In this document: positions 43,200 to 52,241 of the stretch, piece by piece | How the letters are laid out: the number at the start of each line of letters is the position of its first letter | Position numbering within the stretch: position 1 is the stretch's first letter | Assembly: GCA_963821275.1 (NCBI GenBank) | Contig: CAWGDF010000008.1 | Coordinates: 1 to 64,000 of the forward strand | Reading direction: 5' to 3' | Source: JACVRW01 sp963821275 | GTDB taxonomy: Bacteria > Actinomycetota > Thermoleophilia > Solirubrobacterales > Thermoleophilaceae | Length of the DNA: 64,000 nucleotides | Notes under the pieces: generated by a model | Seen by the model: the letters and a program-made list of their open reading frames with translations, nothing else | Told to the model about the DNA's origin: nothing | Databases searched by the model: none | Translations under genes and position numbers: made by a program

Positions 43200-45017
43200 C
43201 TAGCGTGGGGTGGCGTACACCTCTTCGATCAGGCCGGCGTTCTTCTCGTGCACGACGTTGCGCTTGACCTTGAGCGTGGGCGTCAGCTCGCCCGTCTCCT
43301 GGGACAGGTCCGCGGGCAGGATCTCGAAGCGCTTGATCTGCTCCACGGGCCCGACGTGCGCGTTCACCTCGTCCACGGCCTTCTGGATCTCGGCGCGCAC
43401 GCGCTCATCGGCGGCCAAGTCGGCGAGGCCGGCGCTCTCGATCCCGAGCTCCTGAGCGAGCGCGGGGGCCTCCTCGGGATCGAGCGTGATCAGCGCGATC
43501 AGGTACGGGCGCCGGTCGCCCACCACCACGGCCTGCGAGATCCAGCGGGTCTGCTTGAGGCCGTTCTCCAGGTTCGCGGGCGTGATGTTCTTACCGCCCG
43601 CGGTGATGATGATGTCCTTCTTGCGCCCGGTGATGTAGAGGAAGCCGTCCTCGTCCAGCCGCCCCAGGTCGCCGGTGTGCAGCCACTCGCCCTCGAGCGT
43701 CTCGCTGGTGGCTGCGTCGTTCTTGTAGTAGCCACAGAAGATGTTCGGGCCCTTGATCAGGACTTCGCCGTCGCCGGCGATCTTGACCTCCACGCCATTC
43801 ATCGGCTTGCCGACCGAGCCGAAGCGGAACTGGTTTCCGGCCGGTCGGTTCACCGTGGCGCTGGTGGCCGTCTCGGTCATGCCGTAGCCCTCCATCACCG
43901 GCACGCCGCAGGCGTAGAAGAACTCGAGGATCTCGGGGGCGATCGGGGCCGCGCCGGTCACCGCCTCGCGGATCTTCGTGCCGAACAGGCCGCGGACGTT
44001 CTTGTAGAGCGCCTCCTCGGCCTGGTCGAACCCGGCCTGCAGCTCGGGCGGCACCTCCTGCCCGGCTTCGCGCAGCTGCCGCACCTTCACGCCCACCTGG
44101 ACCCCTCGGCGCAGCTGCTCCTGGTCGGGCGCGTTCGTGGTGGCGAGCGTGTAGATCTTCTCGAACATCCGCGGCACCGACGGGAAGTAGCTCGGGCTCA
44201 CCTCGACCAGGTCGGGGATGATCTTCTTCGGGTCGCGCGACCAGTACGCGATCGTCGCGCCCAGCTCGAGGGTGGCGAACTGGACCAGGATGGCGAACGC
44301 GTGGGCCAGCGGCAGGAACAGGTAGGTGCTGTCGCCCTCCTCGATCACGCTCTGGGCCACCACGGCGTCGGTGATCGCCCGGTAGTTCCTGTGCGAGAGC
44401 AGACAGCCCTTGGGCGGCCCGGTGGTCCCCGAGGTGTAGATGTAGAGGCAGATGTCCTCGGGGCCGACCGCCTCGTAGCGCGCCTGCCACTCCTCGTCGG
44501 CGTGGCCGCGCCCGCGCTCGCGCAGCTGGTCGAGCGAGAGGGCGTCGCCCAGATCCGCGTCGCCGGGCTCCATGACGATCACGTGCTGCAGCTCGGGGCA
44601 GTCGTCCTCGACCTCGCGGACCTTGGCCAGCTGCTCGCCGTTCTCCACGAAGACCGCGCGCGAGTCGGAGTGCTCGAGCACGTACTGGCACTCCTGGGGC
44701 GAGTTGGTCTGATAGATCGTGACCAGGGTCGCGCCCGCGGTGAGGATGCCGAAGCAGGCGTCGGTCCACTCGGGCCTGGTGTGGGCGAGGATCGAGACCT
44801 TGTCCTGAGGCTCCAGGCCGAGGTCCACGAGCCCGAGCGCAACCTCCTTGACGGTCTGACCGAGCTGGGCGTAGGAGATGTCGGTCCACTCCTCGCCTGA
44901 CTTGTACCGCTGTGCGGGCGCGTCACCGTACTTCTGCACGGCGAGCGGCAGCAGGTCGGCGATCGTCTTGGAACCGGTGCCGGCGGCGGCCCCGGCGCCT
45001 GCGGTTACTGCTTCCAT
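43200..45017 (-). CDS. Long-chain fatty-acid-CoA ligase (FadD15-like AMP-dependent synthetase)
   Basis: The 605-residue adenylate-forming enzyme has the P-loop signature YIYTSGTTGPPKGCLLSHRN (about 185-205) and VMEGYGMTETATSATVNRP. The hinge is LHTGDLGRLDEDGFLYITGR and the A8/A10 region KKDIIITAGGKNITPANLE leads to the catalytic Lys near KVKRNVV. Length and motif details match the long-chain/very-long-chain acyl-CoA synthetase branch. It activates free fatty acids to acyl-CoA and could reuse acyl chains released by the patatin enzymes here. Confidence 0.92.
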   Translation of the reverse strand: MEAVTAGAGAAAGTGSKTIADLLPLAVQKYGDAPAQRYKSGEEWTDISYAQLGQTVKEVALGLVDLGLEPQDKVSILAHTRPEWTDACFGILTAGATLVTIYQTNSPQECQYVLEHSDSRAVFVENGEQLAKVREVEDDCPELQHVIVMEPGDADLGDALSLDQLRERGRGHADEEWQARYEAVGPEDICLYIYTSGTTGPPKGCLLSHRNYRAITDAVVAQSVIEEGDSTYLFLPLAHAFAILVQFATLELGATIAYWSRDPKKIIPDLVEVSPSYFPSVPRMFEKIYTLATTNAPDQEQLRRGVQVGVKVRQLREAGQEVPPELQAGFDQAEEALYKNVRGLFGTKIREAVTGAAPIAPEILEFFYACGVPVMEGYGMTETATSATVNRPAGNQFRFGSVGKPMNGVEVKIAGDGEVLIKGPNIFCGYYKNDAATSETLEGEWLHTGDLGRLDEDGFLYITGRKKDIIITAGGKNITPANLENGLKQTRWISQAVVVGDRRPYLIALITLDPEEAPALAQELGIESAGLADLAADERVRAEIQKAVDEVNAHVGPVEQIKRFEILPADLSQETGELTPTLKVKRNVVHEKNAGLIEEVYATPR

Positions 45018-45111
45018 GTGGGTTCTCCCTCTCTGATGCGCGAATCGACGCGGAACCGGTCCGCGTGCGGGGAGTCTAGGCGGAGAGTGGAGAGCCGGGC
45101 GCGGCTTCCGG

Positions 45112-45288
45112 CTAGGCCTTGGCCAGCTGCTTCTTGGCCTGCGCGTCCTTCAGCGTGCTGATGAAGAGGGTCTTGTCGATCCTGCCCTGGAAGATCGGAA
45201 CGCCCATTTCCATGCACTTCGCGATGACCTCGCGCCGGTGCATTCCCGCCTCTCGGCCGAGCTCGGTGGGCGTCAGGTGGATCGCCAT
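45112..45288 (-). CDS. Small helix-turn-helix-like protein (58 aa)
   Basis: The ATG at 45288 is preceded by AGGAGGAAG at good spacing, which fixes the start inside a longer ORF. The sequence AIHLTPTELGREAGMHRREV ... CMEMGVPIFQGRID reads like a compact winged or MerR/excisionase-type HTH followed by a Lys-rich tail (DAQAKKQLAKA). No DNA target is evident. It lies between the acyl-CoA ligase and the divergent 86-aa gene. Confidence 0.65.
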   Translation of the reverse strand: MAIHLTPTELGREAGMHRREVIAKCMEMGVPIFQGRIDKTLFISTLKDAQAKKQLAKA

Positions 45289-45413
45289 GTACGGACTTCC
45301 TCCTTGTCGCTTGCGGGGGGTATGAATCAGGGTAACGGTTGGGCGGGACGGCGCAAGCAAAAAGCCGCAAACAGCGAGGGCGGCCCGCGCGAACGGCGGT
45401 AACCTGCCCGCGG

Positions 45414-45674
45414 ATGGCGGCGAAGCGCGCGCAGGAGGACGCCGACGGCGACCGGTTCCTCGAGTCGCTGATGGACACGAGCCTCTACTCCATGGGGGCC
45501 TTCTTCTCCGATCAGCACCCTGATCTCGTGGACGACGTGATCGCCCAGAGCGAGGCCATCGAGGAGGCCGGGATGCGCGCCTATGCGGAGGCCAACGGGA
45601 TGAGCCTGGAGTCCTGCTTCGAGACGCTGCTCACCGGGCTCGCGGTCCGCTACTACAACGCCGTCGCAGCCTAG
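45414..45674 (+). CDS. Small acidic protein, function unknown (86 aa)
   Basis: The ATG at 45414 gives 86 residues, acidic and helical (FLESLMDTSLYSMGAFFSDQ ... DDVIAQSEAIEEAGMRAYAE), with one Cys and no membrane segment. No family is recognised. It is divergent from the HTH-like gene at 45288, with 125 bp between, and 167 bp before the FAD oxidoreductase. Confidence 0.55.
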   Translation: MAAKRAQEDADGDRFLESLMDTSLYSMGAFFSDQHPDLVDDVIAQSEAIEEAGMRAYAEANGMSLESCFETLLTGLAVRYYNAVAA

Positions 45675-45841
45675 ATGACTGATCCCGAACCCCCGCACCC
45701 ACGGATGACGCGCCATACCGTCGCTGGATCGGCACCCACGTCCTCGCCGATAGTTCATCCACTATCGGCTTCGTCCGCGGTCGCCGCCCAGCTCGGTCTG
45801 GCGCGCCCCCGCGGGCACGCGGATCCGGGATCAATCATCTG

Positions 45842-46912
45842 ATGGGCATCGCCTCCACGCAGGTCGCCGTGGTGGGCGCGGGCATCGTCGGCCTGTCCAC
45901 GACCTACGCCCTGCAGGACCGGGGCGTCGACGTGCGCTGCTTCGAGGCGGCCCGCCCGGGCGGCGGCCAGTCCGCCGGCCGCACGCGGATCTTCCGGCAC
46001 GCCCACGACCGGCCGGAGCTCGCCTTCTTCGCTGCCGAGTCGGGGGCGGTCTGGGGGGAGTGGGAGCGGGCGTTCGGGCTCGCGCTGCTCGGCCGCGAGG
46101 GCCTGCTGGTCACGGGCCCGGCCGCCGAGGAGCGCGCCCGGGTGCTGGCCGACGCGGGCCTGCCGCAGCGGCTGATCGGCCCGGAGGAGCAGCGCCGCCT
46201 GCTGCCCGTGTTCGACCCGCCGGACGCCGCCGCCCTCCTGGACGAGGCCGGGGGCTCCACCGACGTGCGCGCCGCCATCGGCGCGCTGAGCTCCGCGGTC
46301 GCCGGGCGGCTCGTGGCCGCGGAGGTGTTCCGCGTCGACGGCGGCGAGCCGGCGACGCTCGAGACCTCGGAGGGTCTCTGGCGCGCCGAGCAGGTGATCG
46401 TGTGCGCCGGGGTCGGCGCGCGGCGGCTGACCGGCGGTCTGGGGCTCGAGGTGCCGATGTCGGTGGACTGTCACGCTCGGGCCACGTTCTCGGTGCGGTC
46501 GGGGCACGGACTGCCTTCGCTCCAGGAGCAGTCCGGCGTATACGGAGAGACGGTGTACGGCGGTGCGATTCCCGGCGAGGCGCTGTACGTGGTGGGCCTC
46601 GGCGGCCCCGACAGCGTGGTCGGTGAGGGCGAGAGCGTGGGGGACCTGGTGCGGCGGATCGGCGCCTACGTGGGCCGGGCCCTTCCCGGCCTCGATCCCG
46701 AGCCCGTGGAGGTGCGCCTCTGCCTCAGCACGGGACTGTCCGAGCGGCACGACGACTTCCGCCTCTGGCGTGCGGGCTCCGTGCTGCTCCTCGCCGGCGA
46801 CAACCTCTTCAAGTTCGCCCCTCTGCTCGGCCGCGTGCTGGCCGGGGCGGCGGCCGGCGAGCCGGTGCCGGAGTGGCTCGAGGCCGGGGTTGCCCTGCGG
46901 CAAAACGGGTAG
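45842..46912 (+). CDS. FAD-dependent oxidoreductase (DAO/sarcosine-oxidase-like)
   Basis: The 356-residue product has a dinucleotide-binding N-terminus VAVVGAGIVGLSTTYALQDR, an early GGGQSAGRTRIFRH covalent-flavin-region equivalent seen in monomeric sarcosine oxidases, and C-terminal LLAGDNLFKFAPLLGRVLA. Family members oxidise N-methyl or alpha amino acids. It lies 9 bp before the transketolase gene in the same direction, so it may be transcribed together with it. Confidence 0.85.
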   Translation: MGIASTQVAVVGAGIVGLSTTYALQDRGVDVRCFEAARPGGGQSAGRTRIFRHAHDRPELAFFAAESGAVWGEWERAFGLALLGREGLLVTGPAAEERARVLADAGLPQRLIGPEEQRRLLPVFDPPDAAALLDEAGGSTDVRAAIGALSSAVAGRLVAAEVFRVDGGEPATLETSEGLWRAEQVIVCAGVGARRLTGGLGLEVPMSVDCHARATFSVRSGHGLPSLQEQSGVYGETVYGGAIPGEALYVVGLGGPDSVVGEGESVGDLVRRIGAYVGRALPGLDPEPVEVRLCLSTGLSERHDDFRLWRAGSVLLLAGDNLFKFAPLLGRVLAGAAAGEPVPEWLEAGVALRQNG

Positions 46913-46921
46913 CCCCGAGAT

Positions 46922-48763
46922 ATGGATCGACATGAGTTTCGCCGCGAGCTGGCGCAGCAGCTGAGGGTCGACTCGATCCGCAGCAGCAATGCCGGCGGAT
47001 CCGGGCACCCGACCTCCTCGATGTCGGCTGCCGAGCTGATCGCCGTCCTGCTGGACGGACACCTGAGGCTCGATTTCGACCGGCCCTCCGATCCGCACAA
47101 CGACCACCTGGTGTTCTCCAAGGGACACGCCTCGCCGCTCTACTACTCGGCCCTGAAGGCGGCGGGAGCGATCGGCGACGAGGAGCTGCTGAGCTTCCGC
47201 AAGCTGGGCAGCCGTATGGAGGGCCATCCCACGCCGGTGCTGCCCTGGGTGGACACCGCCACCGGCTCGCTCGGGCAGGGGCTGCCTGTCGGCGTGGGAC
47301 TGGCGCTGTCCGCCAAGCAACTCGACCGGCTGTCCTCCCGCACGTGGGTGCTGTGCGGCGATGGCGAGCTGGCGGAGGGCTCGATCTGGGAGGCATTCGA
47401 CCACGCCTCGTTCTGGGAGCTCGACAACCTGATCGCCATCGTGGATGTGAACCGCCTCGGTCAGACCGGGGAGACCATGCACGGCTGGGACCTCGACACC
47501 TACGCCGGGCGGGCCCGGGCTTTCGGGTGGGAGGCGCTCACGATCGACGGCCACGACGTGGAGGCCGTGGACACGGCCTACGGCCGGGCTGCTCTCACGC
47601 ACGGAAAGCCCACGGTGGTGTTCGCCCGGACCAAGAAGGGGCGCGGGGTGAAGGCCGTGGAGGACCAGCCGGGCAGGCACGGCAAGCCGCTCGACGACCC
47701 CGAGGAGGCGATCGAGGAGCTGGGCGGACCGCGCGACCTCAGCGTGCGGGTGGTGGAGCCCCAGCGGGACGGCGAGCCGCACCGCTTCGACGCGCCGGGC
47801 GGTGACCAGCCCCGTTTCGAGCTGGACGAGGAGGTCGCCACCCGTAAGGCGTACGGGGCGGCCCTGAAGGCGCTCGGAGACGTCCGCGGCGACGTGGTGG
47901 CCCTCGACGGCGAGGTCTCGAACTCGACGTACAGCGAGCAGTTCCGCGACGCGCACCCCGAGCGCTACTTCGAGATGTACATCGCCGAGCAGCAGATGGT
48001 CGCCGCCGCGGTGGGCCTCCAGCGCCGGGGCTGGAAGCCGTTTGTCTCGACCTTCGCGGCCTTCCTCACGCGCGCCTATGACTTCATTCGCATGGCCGCG
48101 GTCAGCCGGGCCGACCTCCGGCTCTGCGGATCGCACGCGGGCGTCTCGATCGGTGAGGACGGGCCCTCGCAGATGGGCCTGGAGGACCTCGCTGCCTTCC
48201 GGGCGGTCCACTCCAGCACGGTGCTGTACCCCTCGGACGCCAACCAGACCGTCCGGCTGGTCGAGCTGATGGCCGACCGCGAGGGAATCAGCTACCTGCG
48301 CACCCACCGCGGTGGCCTGCCCGTGATCTACGGGCCAGGCGAGTCGTTCGAGATCGGCGGCAGCCGGGTGGTGCGCGAGGGCGACGACGTGACCCTCGTC
48401 GGCGCCGGGGTGACCCTCCACGAGGCGCTCGCCGCCGCCGAGACGCTGGCCGGCGAGGGCGTGGAGGCGCGCGTGATCGACCTCTACTCGGTCAAGCCGG
48501 TGGACGTCGCCACGCTCGCCCGCGCCGCGGCCGACACCGGCGCGATCGTGATCGCCGAGGACCATTGGCCCGAGGGCGGGCTCGGCGACGCCGTGCTCGG
48601 CGCCCTGGCGGAGGTCGACGAGCCGTGCCGAGTGCGTAAGCTGGGAGTGGAGATCATGCCCGGCTCGGGCACACCGGCAGAGCTGCTGCACGAGGCCGGG
48701 ATCGACGCCGAGGCGATCGCCTCGGCGGCCCGCGAGCTCGTGGGCGCGAAGGCAACGGCCTGA
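46922..48763 (+). CDS. tkt: Transketolase
   Basis: The 613-residue single-chain transketolase is of the shorter animal/archaeal-like type (typical bacterial TktA is about 660). The N-terminal TPP domain has SNAGGSGHPTSSMSAAEL, the cofactor motif CGDGELAEGSIWEAFDHA and VDVNRLGQTG. The PYR domain starts near residue 300 with ATRKAYGAALKALG and has MYIAEQQMVAAAVGL (catalytic Glu) and SHAGVSIGEDGPSQMGLEDL. The C-terminal domain has IAEDHWPEGGLGDAVLGAL. It acts in the non-oxidative pentose phosphate pathway with the transaldolase 8 bp downstream. Confidence 0.93.
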   Translation: MDRHEFRRELAQQLRVDSIRSSNAGGSGHPTSSMSAAELIAVLLDGHLRLDFDRPSDPHNDHLVFSKGHASPLYYSALKAAGAIGDEELLSFRKLGSRMEGHPTPVLPWVDTATGSLGQGLPVGVGLALSAKQLDRLSSRTWVLCGDGELAEGSIWEAFDHASFWELDNLIAIVDVNRLGQTGETMHGWDLDTYAGRARAFGWEALTIDGHDVEAVDTAYGRAALTHGKPTVVFARTKKGRGVKAVEDQPGRHGKPLDDPEEAIEELGGPRDLSVRVVEPQRDGEPHRFDAPGGDQPRFELDEEVATRKAYGAALKALGDVRGDVVALDGEVSNSTYSEQFRDAHPERYFEMYIAEQQMVAAAVGLQRRGWKPFVSTFAAFLTRAYDFIRMAAVSRADLRLCGSHAGVSIGEDGPSQMGLEDLAAFRAVHSSTVLYPSDANQTVRLVELMADREGISYLRTHRGGLPVIYGPGESFEIGGSRVVREGDDVTLVGAGVTLHEALAAAETLAGEGVEARVIDLYSVKPVDVATLARAAADTGAIVIAEDHWPEGGLGDAVLGALAEVDEPCRVRKLGVEIMPGSGTPAELLHEAGIDAEAIASAARELVGAKATA

Positions 48764-48771
48764 AGGAGACC

Positions 48772-49888
48772 ATGACGATGAGCAACCGGCTGCGCGAGAT
48801 CGAGGCCCTGGGCCAATCGATCTGGATCGACAACCTCAACCGCGAACTGCTGGACGGAGGCACCCTCGCGAGCCTCGTCGAGGACGACGGGCTCTCCGGG
48901 GTGACCTCGAACCCGACGATCTTCGAGAAGGGAATGGGCCACTCGGACCGCTACGACGACGCCTTCCGCGAGGTGGCCGCCGAGACCGACGACCCGCAGG
49001 ACGATCTTCGAGCGGCTGGCGCTACGCGACATCCGCGACGCGGCCGACCTGCTGCGCCCGGTGTTCGACCGCACCGAGGGCCAGGACGGCTTCGTCTCGT
49101 TCGAGCTGCCCGCCGCCCTGGCCTTCGACGCCCAGGGCTCGATCGAGGCTGCCGTGCGTCTGCACGACTTGATCGACCGCGCAAACGTGTTCATCAAGGT
49201 GCCCGGCACCGCTGAGGGGGTGGAGGCGTTCGAGGAGCTGACCGCCCGCGGCGTGAACGTCAACGTGACGCTGCTGTTCGCCGTCCAGCGCTACCGCGAG
49301 ATCGCCGAGGCGTACATCCGCGGCCTGGAGCGGCGGGTCGAAGCCGGCGAGCCGGTCGACCGCGCGGCGTCGGTGGCCAGCTTCTTCGTCTCGCGCGTGG
49401 ACACCAAGGTCGACGCGGCGCTCGAGCAGCTCGGGCGGGAGGACCTGGGCGGAAAGGCCGCGGTGGCCAACGCGAAGATCGCCTACGCCGACTTCGGCGA
49501 GATCTTCTCCGGGGAGCGCTGGGAACGGCTGAAGGCGGCGGGAGCCCACGTGCAGCGCCCGCTCTGGGCCTCGACCTCGACCAAGAACCCCGACTACTCG
49601 GACACGCTGTACGTCGACGAGCTGATCGGCCCGGACACCGTCAACACGATGCCGGACGCCACCATCGATGCGGCGCGCGACCACGCTACCGCCGAGCGCA
49701 CGGTCGACCGGGATGTCGAGGGCGCCCACGAGCTCATGCGCGAGCTGCGCGAGATCGGGGTCGACCTGGACGACATCGTGTTGCGCCAGCTGGTCGACGA
49801 GGGCGTGGAGTCCTTCGGGAACTCCTACGAGTCGCTCCTGCAGACGCTGCAGAGCAAGGCCGCCGAGCTGGCCCCCGCGCGCTCCTAG
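48772..49888 (+). CDS. tal: Transaldolase (frameshifted near 49000)
   Basis: The N-terminal frame (ATG 48772) encodes EALGQSIWIDNLNRELLDGG and LSGVTSNPTIFEKGM, the normal transaldolase start, and fails after AAETDDPQ. One surplus base in CAGGACGATC restores FERLALRDIRDAADLLRPVF in the next frame, which runs to 49888. The Schiff-base Lys is in RANVFIKVPGTAEG, and the end ESLLQTLQSKAAEL is typical of the actinobacterial subfamily (about 370 aa). As an essential partner of tkt with everything else intact, the indel is most likely an assembly error. Confidence 0.88.
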
Positions 49889-49892
49889 ACGT

Positions 49893-50633
49893 TCAGCGCA
49901 CCCGCGCGGCGGTCGCTGCGCTGGTGCGGACGATCCGGGAGATGTCGAGCTTCACGTAGTAGGGGAACGCGCGCTTGGAGAAGCGCTTGCCGACCGTGAA
50001 GTAGACCCTCCAGGTGCCGTAGCGCACGCGCGCGGCGAGGAAGGGAGCGCGCTTGCGGGCGATGCCGCAGGGGCCCTTGGCGCGGCCGAGCGACCGCCTG
50101 GCCCGCCTCTTGCCGCGGAACGTCCAGTGCGCGTAGATCCGGGCGCCGCTGCGGATGCCCCAAACCGTCCAGCGCACGCGCCGGCGGACGTTGCCCCGCA
50201 CATCGTCGGGCTTGGTGCCGGCCCCCATCCGAACGAACTTCACCGGGGTAGAGGCGGTCACGGCCGGGTTCACGCTGTCGGTTGCCGTCAGCGTGTAGGA
50301 CTTCACGCGCCCGGCGCTCTTGGAGATGAAGTCCGAGGGCATGAACGCTCCGGAGCCGGGGGCGATCAGCCCGGTGTTCGTCACGTTGACGAACCCGCCG
50401 CTGTCGCCGTTTGTGTAGCCGAGGTCCACGGTGTTCGGGAACGCCGGGTTGGCCGACGGGCTGAAGCCGGCGCCCTGTACCGGGACGAACTTGGTTCCGG
50501 CGAGTTGCGGAACGTACGGGACACAGGGTCGCGGAACGATGATCTCGGCCGCCTGGGCCGGCGCGGAGGCGACGCAGACGAGGGCGGAGGCGAGTGCGAG
50601 GAGCGCCGATCGGCGGGCGGGGGACCGAAGCAT
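49893..50633 (-). CDS. Secreted protein, function unknown
   Basis: The ATG at 50633 gives 246 residues; an upstream extension to 50981 overlaps decayed sequence and is rejected. The signal peptide is ALLALASALVCVASAPAQAAE. The mature part has a beta-rich N-terminal domain (CVPYVPQLAGTKFVPVQGAG) and a strongly basic C-terminal domain (GKRRARRSLGRAKGPCGIAR) with one central Cys. This layout is common in exported actinobacterial proteins, but no function is known. It is convergent with transaldolase (4 bp). Confidence 0.7.
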   Translation of the reverse strand: MLRSPARRSALLALASALVCVASAPAQAAEIIVPRPCVPYVPQLAGTKFVPVQGAGFSPSANPAFPNTVDLGYTNGDSGGFVNVTNTGLIAPGSGAFMPSDFISKSAGRVKSYTLTATDSVNPAVTASTPVKFVRMGAGTKPDDVRGNVRRRVRWTVWGIRSGARIYAHWTFRGKRRARRSLGRAKGPCGIARKRAPFLAARVRYGTWRVYFTVGKRFSKRAFPYYVKLDISRIVRTSAATAARVR

Positions 50634-50850
50634 GCGGGCTGCATACCCACCCGGCGTCAAAGCTACCCCTCTGGGTGGTGGCCGGCGCCGGCCCGGCGCC
50701 CCCGCGGCCCCTTGCGGGGGGCGGGCGAGCAAGAGCGCCGGGCGCGCCCAGTGGAACGACCCCTGCCGTCCTGGGGGTACCAACGCGCGAGCGAGGCGGT
50801 TGTTGGGAAGTTGCGTTTCTCCGCGGCGCCCCACGCCGGTAGGGTCGGCC

Positions 50851-51322
50851 GGGAAGCGCGTGATCGACTTTGGCGGTGAGAACGAGACCGCCAACGGCCC
50901 GGCGCTGCAGCCGGACGGCAAGCTTGTGCTGGTGGGGCATTCGGGCCTGCGGGTCGCCGTCGTGCGCCTGAACTCCTTCATTGCCCGCGACGACGATCAG
51001 TAAGCCAGATGATGACCGTCACGCGCCTCAATCCGAACGGCTCGCCCGACAACACGTTCGACGGCGACGGCCGGGCGGCCATCGACTTCGGGTCGCTCTC
51101 CGACCGCGCCGAGCACGTTGCGCCGACGACGACGTCGCCGTGGCGCGCCTCAATACCAACGGGTCACCGGACGCCGGCTTCGGCACCGCCGGCAAGGCGA
51201 CCGTCGACTTCGGGGTCGCCACCTTCGGCAACGCGGTTGCGCTTCAGGCGAACGGGCCGATCGTGGTCGCCGGCCAGAGGACCGGCGGCAACGACTTCGC
51301 GCTGGTGCTGCTGCTGGGCTGA
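50851..51322 (+). pseudogene. Remnant of a delta-60-repeat (DUF5122) beta-propeller protein
   Basis: Fragments of the repeat appear in three frames: VIDFGGENETANGPALQPDG, then VTRLNPNGSPDNTFDGDGRA and VARLNTNGSPDAGFGTAGKA followed by VDFGVATFGNAVALQANG. The unit xVxRLNxxGSxDxxFxxxGxxxxDFG is typical of delta-60 repeats. Frame changes, a stop at about 51001 and the lack of any signal peptide or start show decay; only about three repeat units of what is normally a propeller remain. Confidence 0.75.
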
Positions 51323-51354
51323 ATCGCCGCGGGCTGGGCGGCCGCCCACCGGGC

Positions 51355-51397
51355 GTTTGGTTCCTTTGCGTCCCCTACGGCAACAAAGGAACCAAAC
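51355..51397. terminator. 14-bp hairpin, probable terminator
   Basis: Arms GTTTGGTTCCTTTG (51355-51368) and CAAAGGAACCAAAC (51384-51397) pair perfectly around a 15-nt loop. It is strikingly AT-rich for this DNA. It sits between the delta-60 remnant and the convergent TetR gene end, in a stretch (51323-51530) that otherwise holds nothing I can support. Confidence 0.6.
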
Positions 51398-51530
51398 CCC
51401 TCCACCGCCCAGTCGGGCTGACAGGTTCAAGTCCGCGCTAAGAGCGGGATCGGAGGGGGTAGGCGAGCACGGCGTCGAGCGCCGGGACGTTGGCGTGCAC
51501 GTCGTACAGCGCGCCACACGCATGCGTGCG

Positions 51531-52145
51531 TCAGTTGTCCTGAAGCGCGTCGAGACCACCGCGCAGGAAGAGCATGGCTTCGTCGAACACGGCGAGCTTC
51601 TCGGCCTTGGCCTCCGGCAAGCTCCCGTCCTTCTCGTCAAAGCTGCCGTCTAGCGAGCTCAGTGCCGCCATCGCGGCGGCGGCCACGAGCCGTGGACGCA
51701 GCCCGTCAGCGGGCTCGCCGAGATCCTCCGCGATCGCCTCTACCAACAACTCCTGGACGCGAGCCATCATGCCGCCCTGGAAGTTGGCGAGTCCCTCGTC
51801 CTCGCGGCACAGCCGCTTGCGAAGCTCCGCCTCGTCCTCCTCGCCCATCCACTCGTCGAACATCGACTCGATCCAGCGCCGGAGCGCATCGAAGGCCGTC
51901 TCGCCGGGGAGCCGGTCTCGGAGCGCGTTCGCCAAGCCGTCGAGGTTCCGGTCGACGTCGTGGAAGACGACCGCCTCCTTCGAAGGGAAGTAGGAGAAGA
52001 AGGTGCGCGGAGCGACCTCTGCCGCGGCCGCTATGTCGGCGATGGTCGTCGCCTGATAGCCGCGCTCGGCGAAGAGGCGCATGGCCGCGTCGACGATCTG
52101 CTCCCGGGTGCGTTGCTTCTTGCGTTCCCTCAGTCCCTCCGCCAT
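51531..52145 (-). CDS. TetR-family transcriptional regulator
   Basis: The ATG at 52145 gives 204 residues. The N-terminal HTH is canonical: RTREQIVDAAMRLFAERGYQ ... IADIAAAAEVAPRTFFSYFP with SKEAVVFHD. The ligand domain follows (about 60-204) with ARVQELLVEAIAEDLGEP. It is divergent from the MMPL exporter gene, and two similar palindromic sites lie in the 96-bp spacer, so it very likely represses both itself and the exporter, with an exported compound as inducer. Confidence 0.92.
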   Translation of the reverse strand: MAEGLRERKKQRTREQIVDAAMRLFAERGYQATTIADIAAAAEVAPRTFFSYFPSKEAVVFHDVDRNLDGLANALRDRLPGETAFDALRRWIESMFDEWMGEEDEAELRKRLCREDEGLANFQGGMMARVQELLVEAIAEDLGEPADGLRPRLVAAAAMAALSSLDGSFDEKDGSLPEAKAEKLAVFDEAMLFLRGGLDALQDN

Positions 52146-52163
52146 GTGCCAATGGTAGCGAAC

Positions 52164-52176
52164 GTGCACGATGTGT
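52164..52176. promoter_or_regulatory. Putative TetR operator, site 1
   Basis: GTGCACGATGTGT lies 19 bp from the TetR start. It shares the core CACGATGTG with site 2, 53 bp away, in the same orientation. It is well placed for autorepression. Confidence 0.5.
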
Positions 52177-52216
52177 AAAGAATCAGATGGCGCAACTCTG
52201 CAGCTATTGCAAAATC

Positions 52217-52229
52217 GCACACGATGTGC
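52217..52229. promoter_or_regulatory. Putative TetR operator, site 2
   Basis: GCACACGATGTGC is a perfect inverted repeat (GCACA-CGA-TGTGC) ending 12 bp before the MMPL ATG at 52242. It matches site 1 in its core. Bound repressor here would block transcription or initiation of the exporter gene. Confidence 0.55.
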
Positions 52230-52241
52230 TTATCTCCCCGT

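Noticed and set aside
45755..48691. 978-codon minus-strand ORF opposite the FAD oxidoreductase and transketolase
   Set aside because: Antisense shadow; the plus-strand genes carry complete family motifs.
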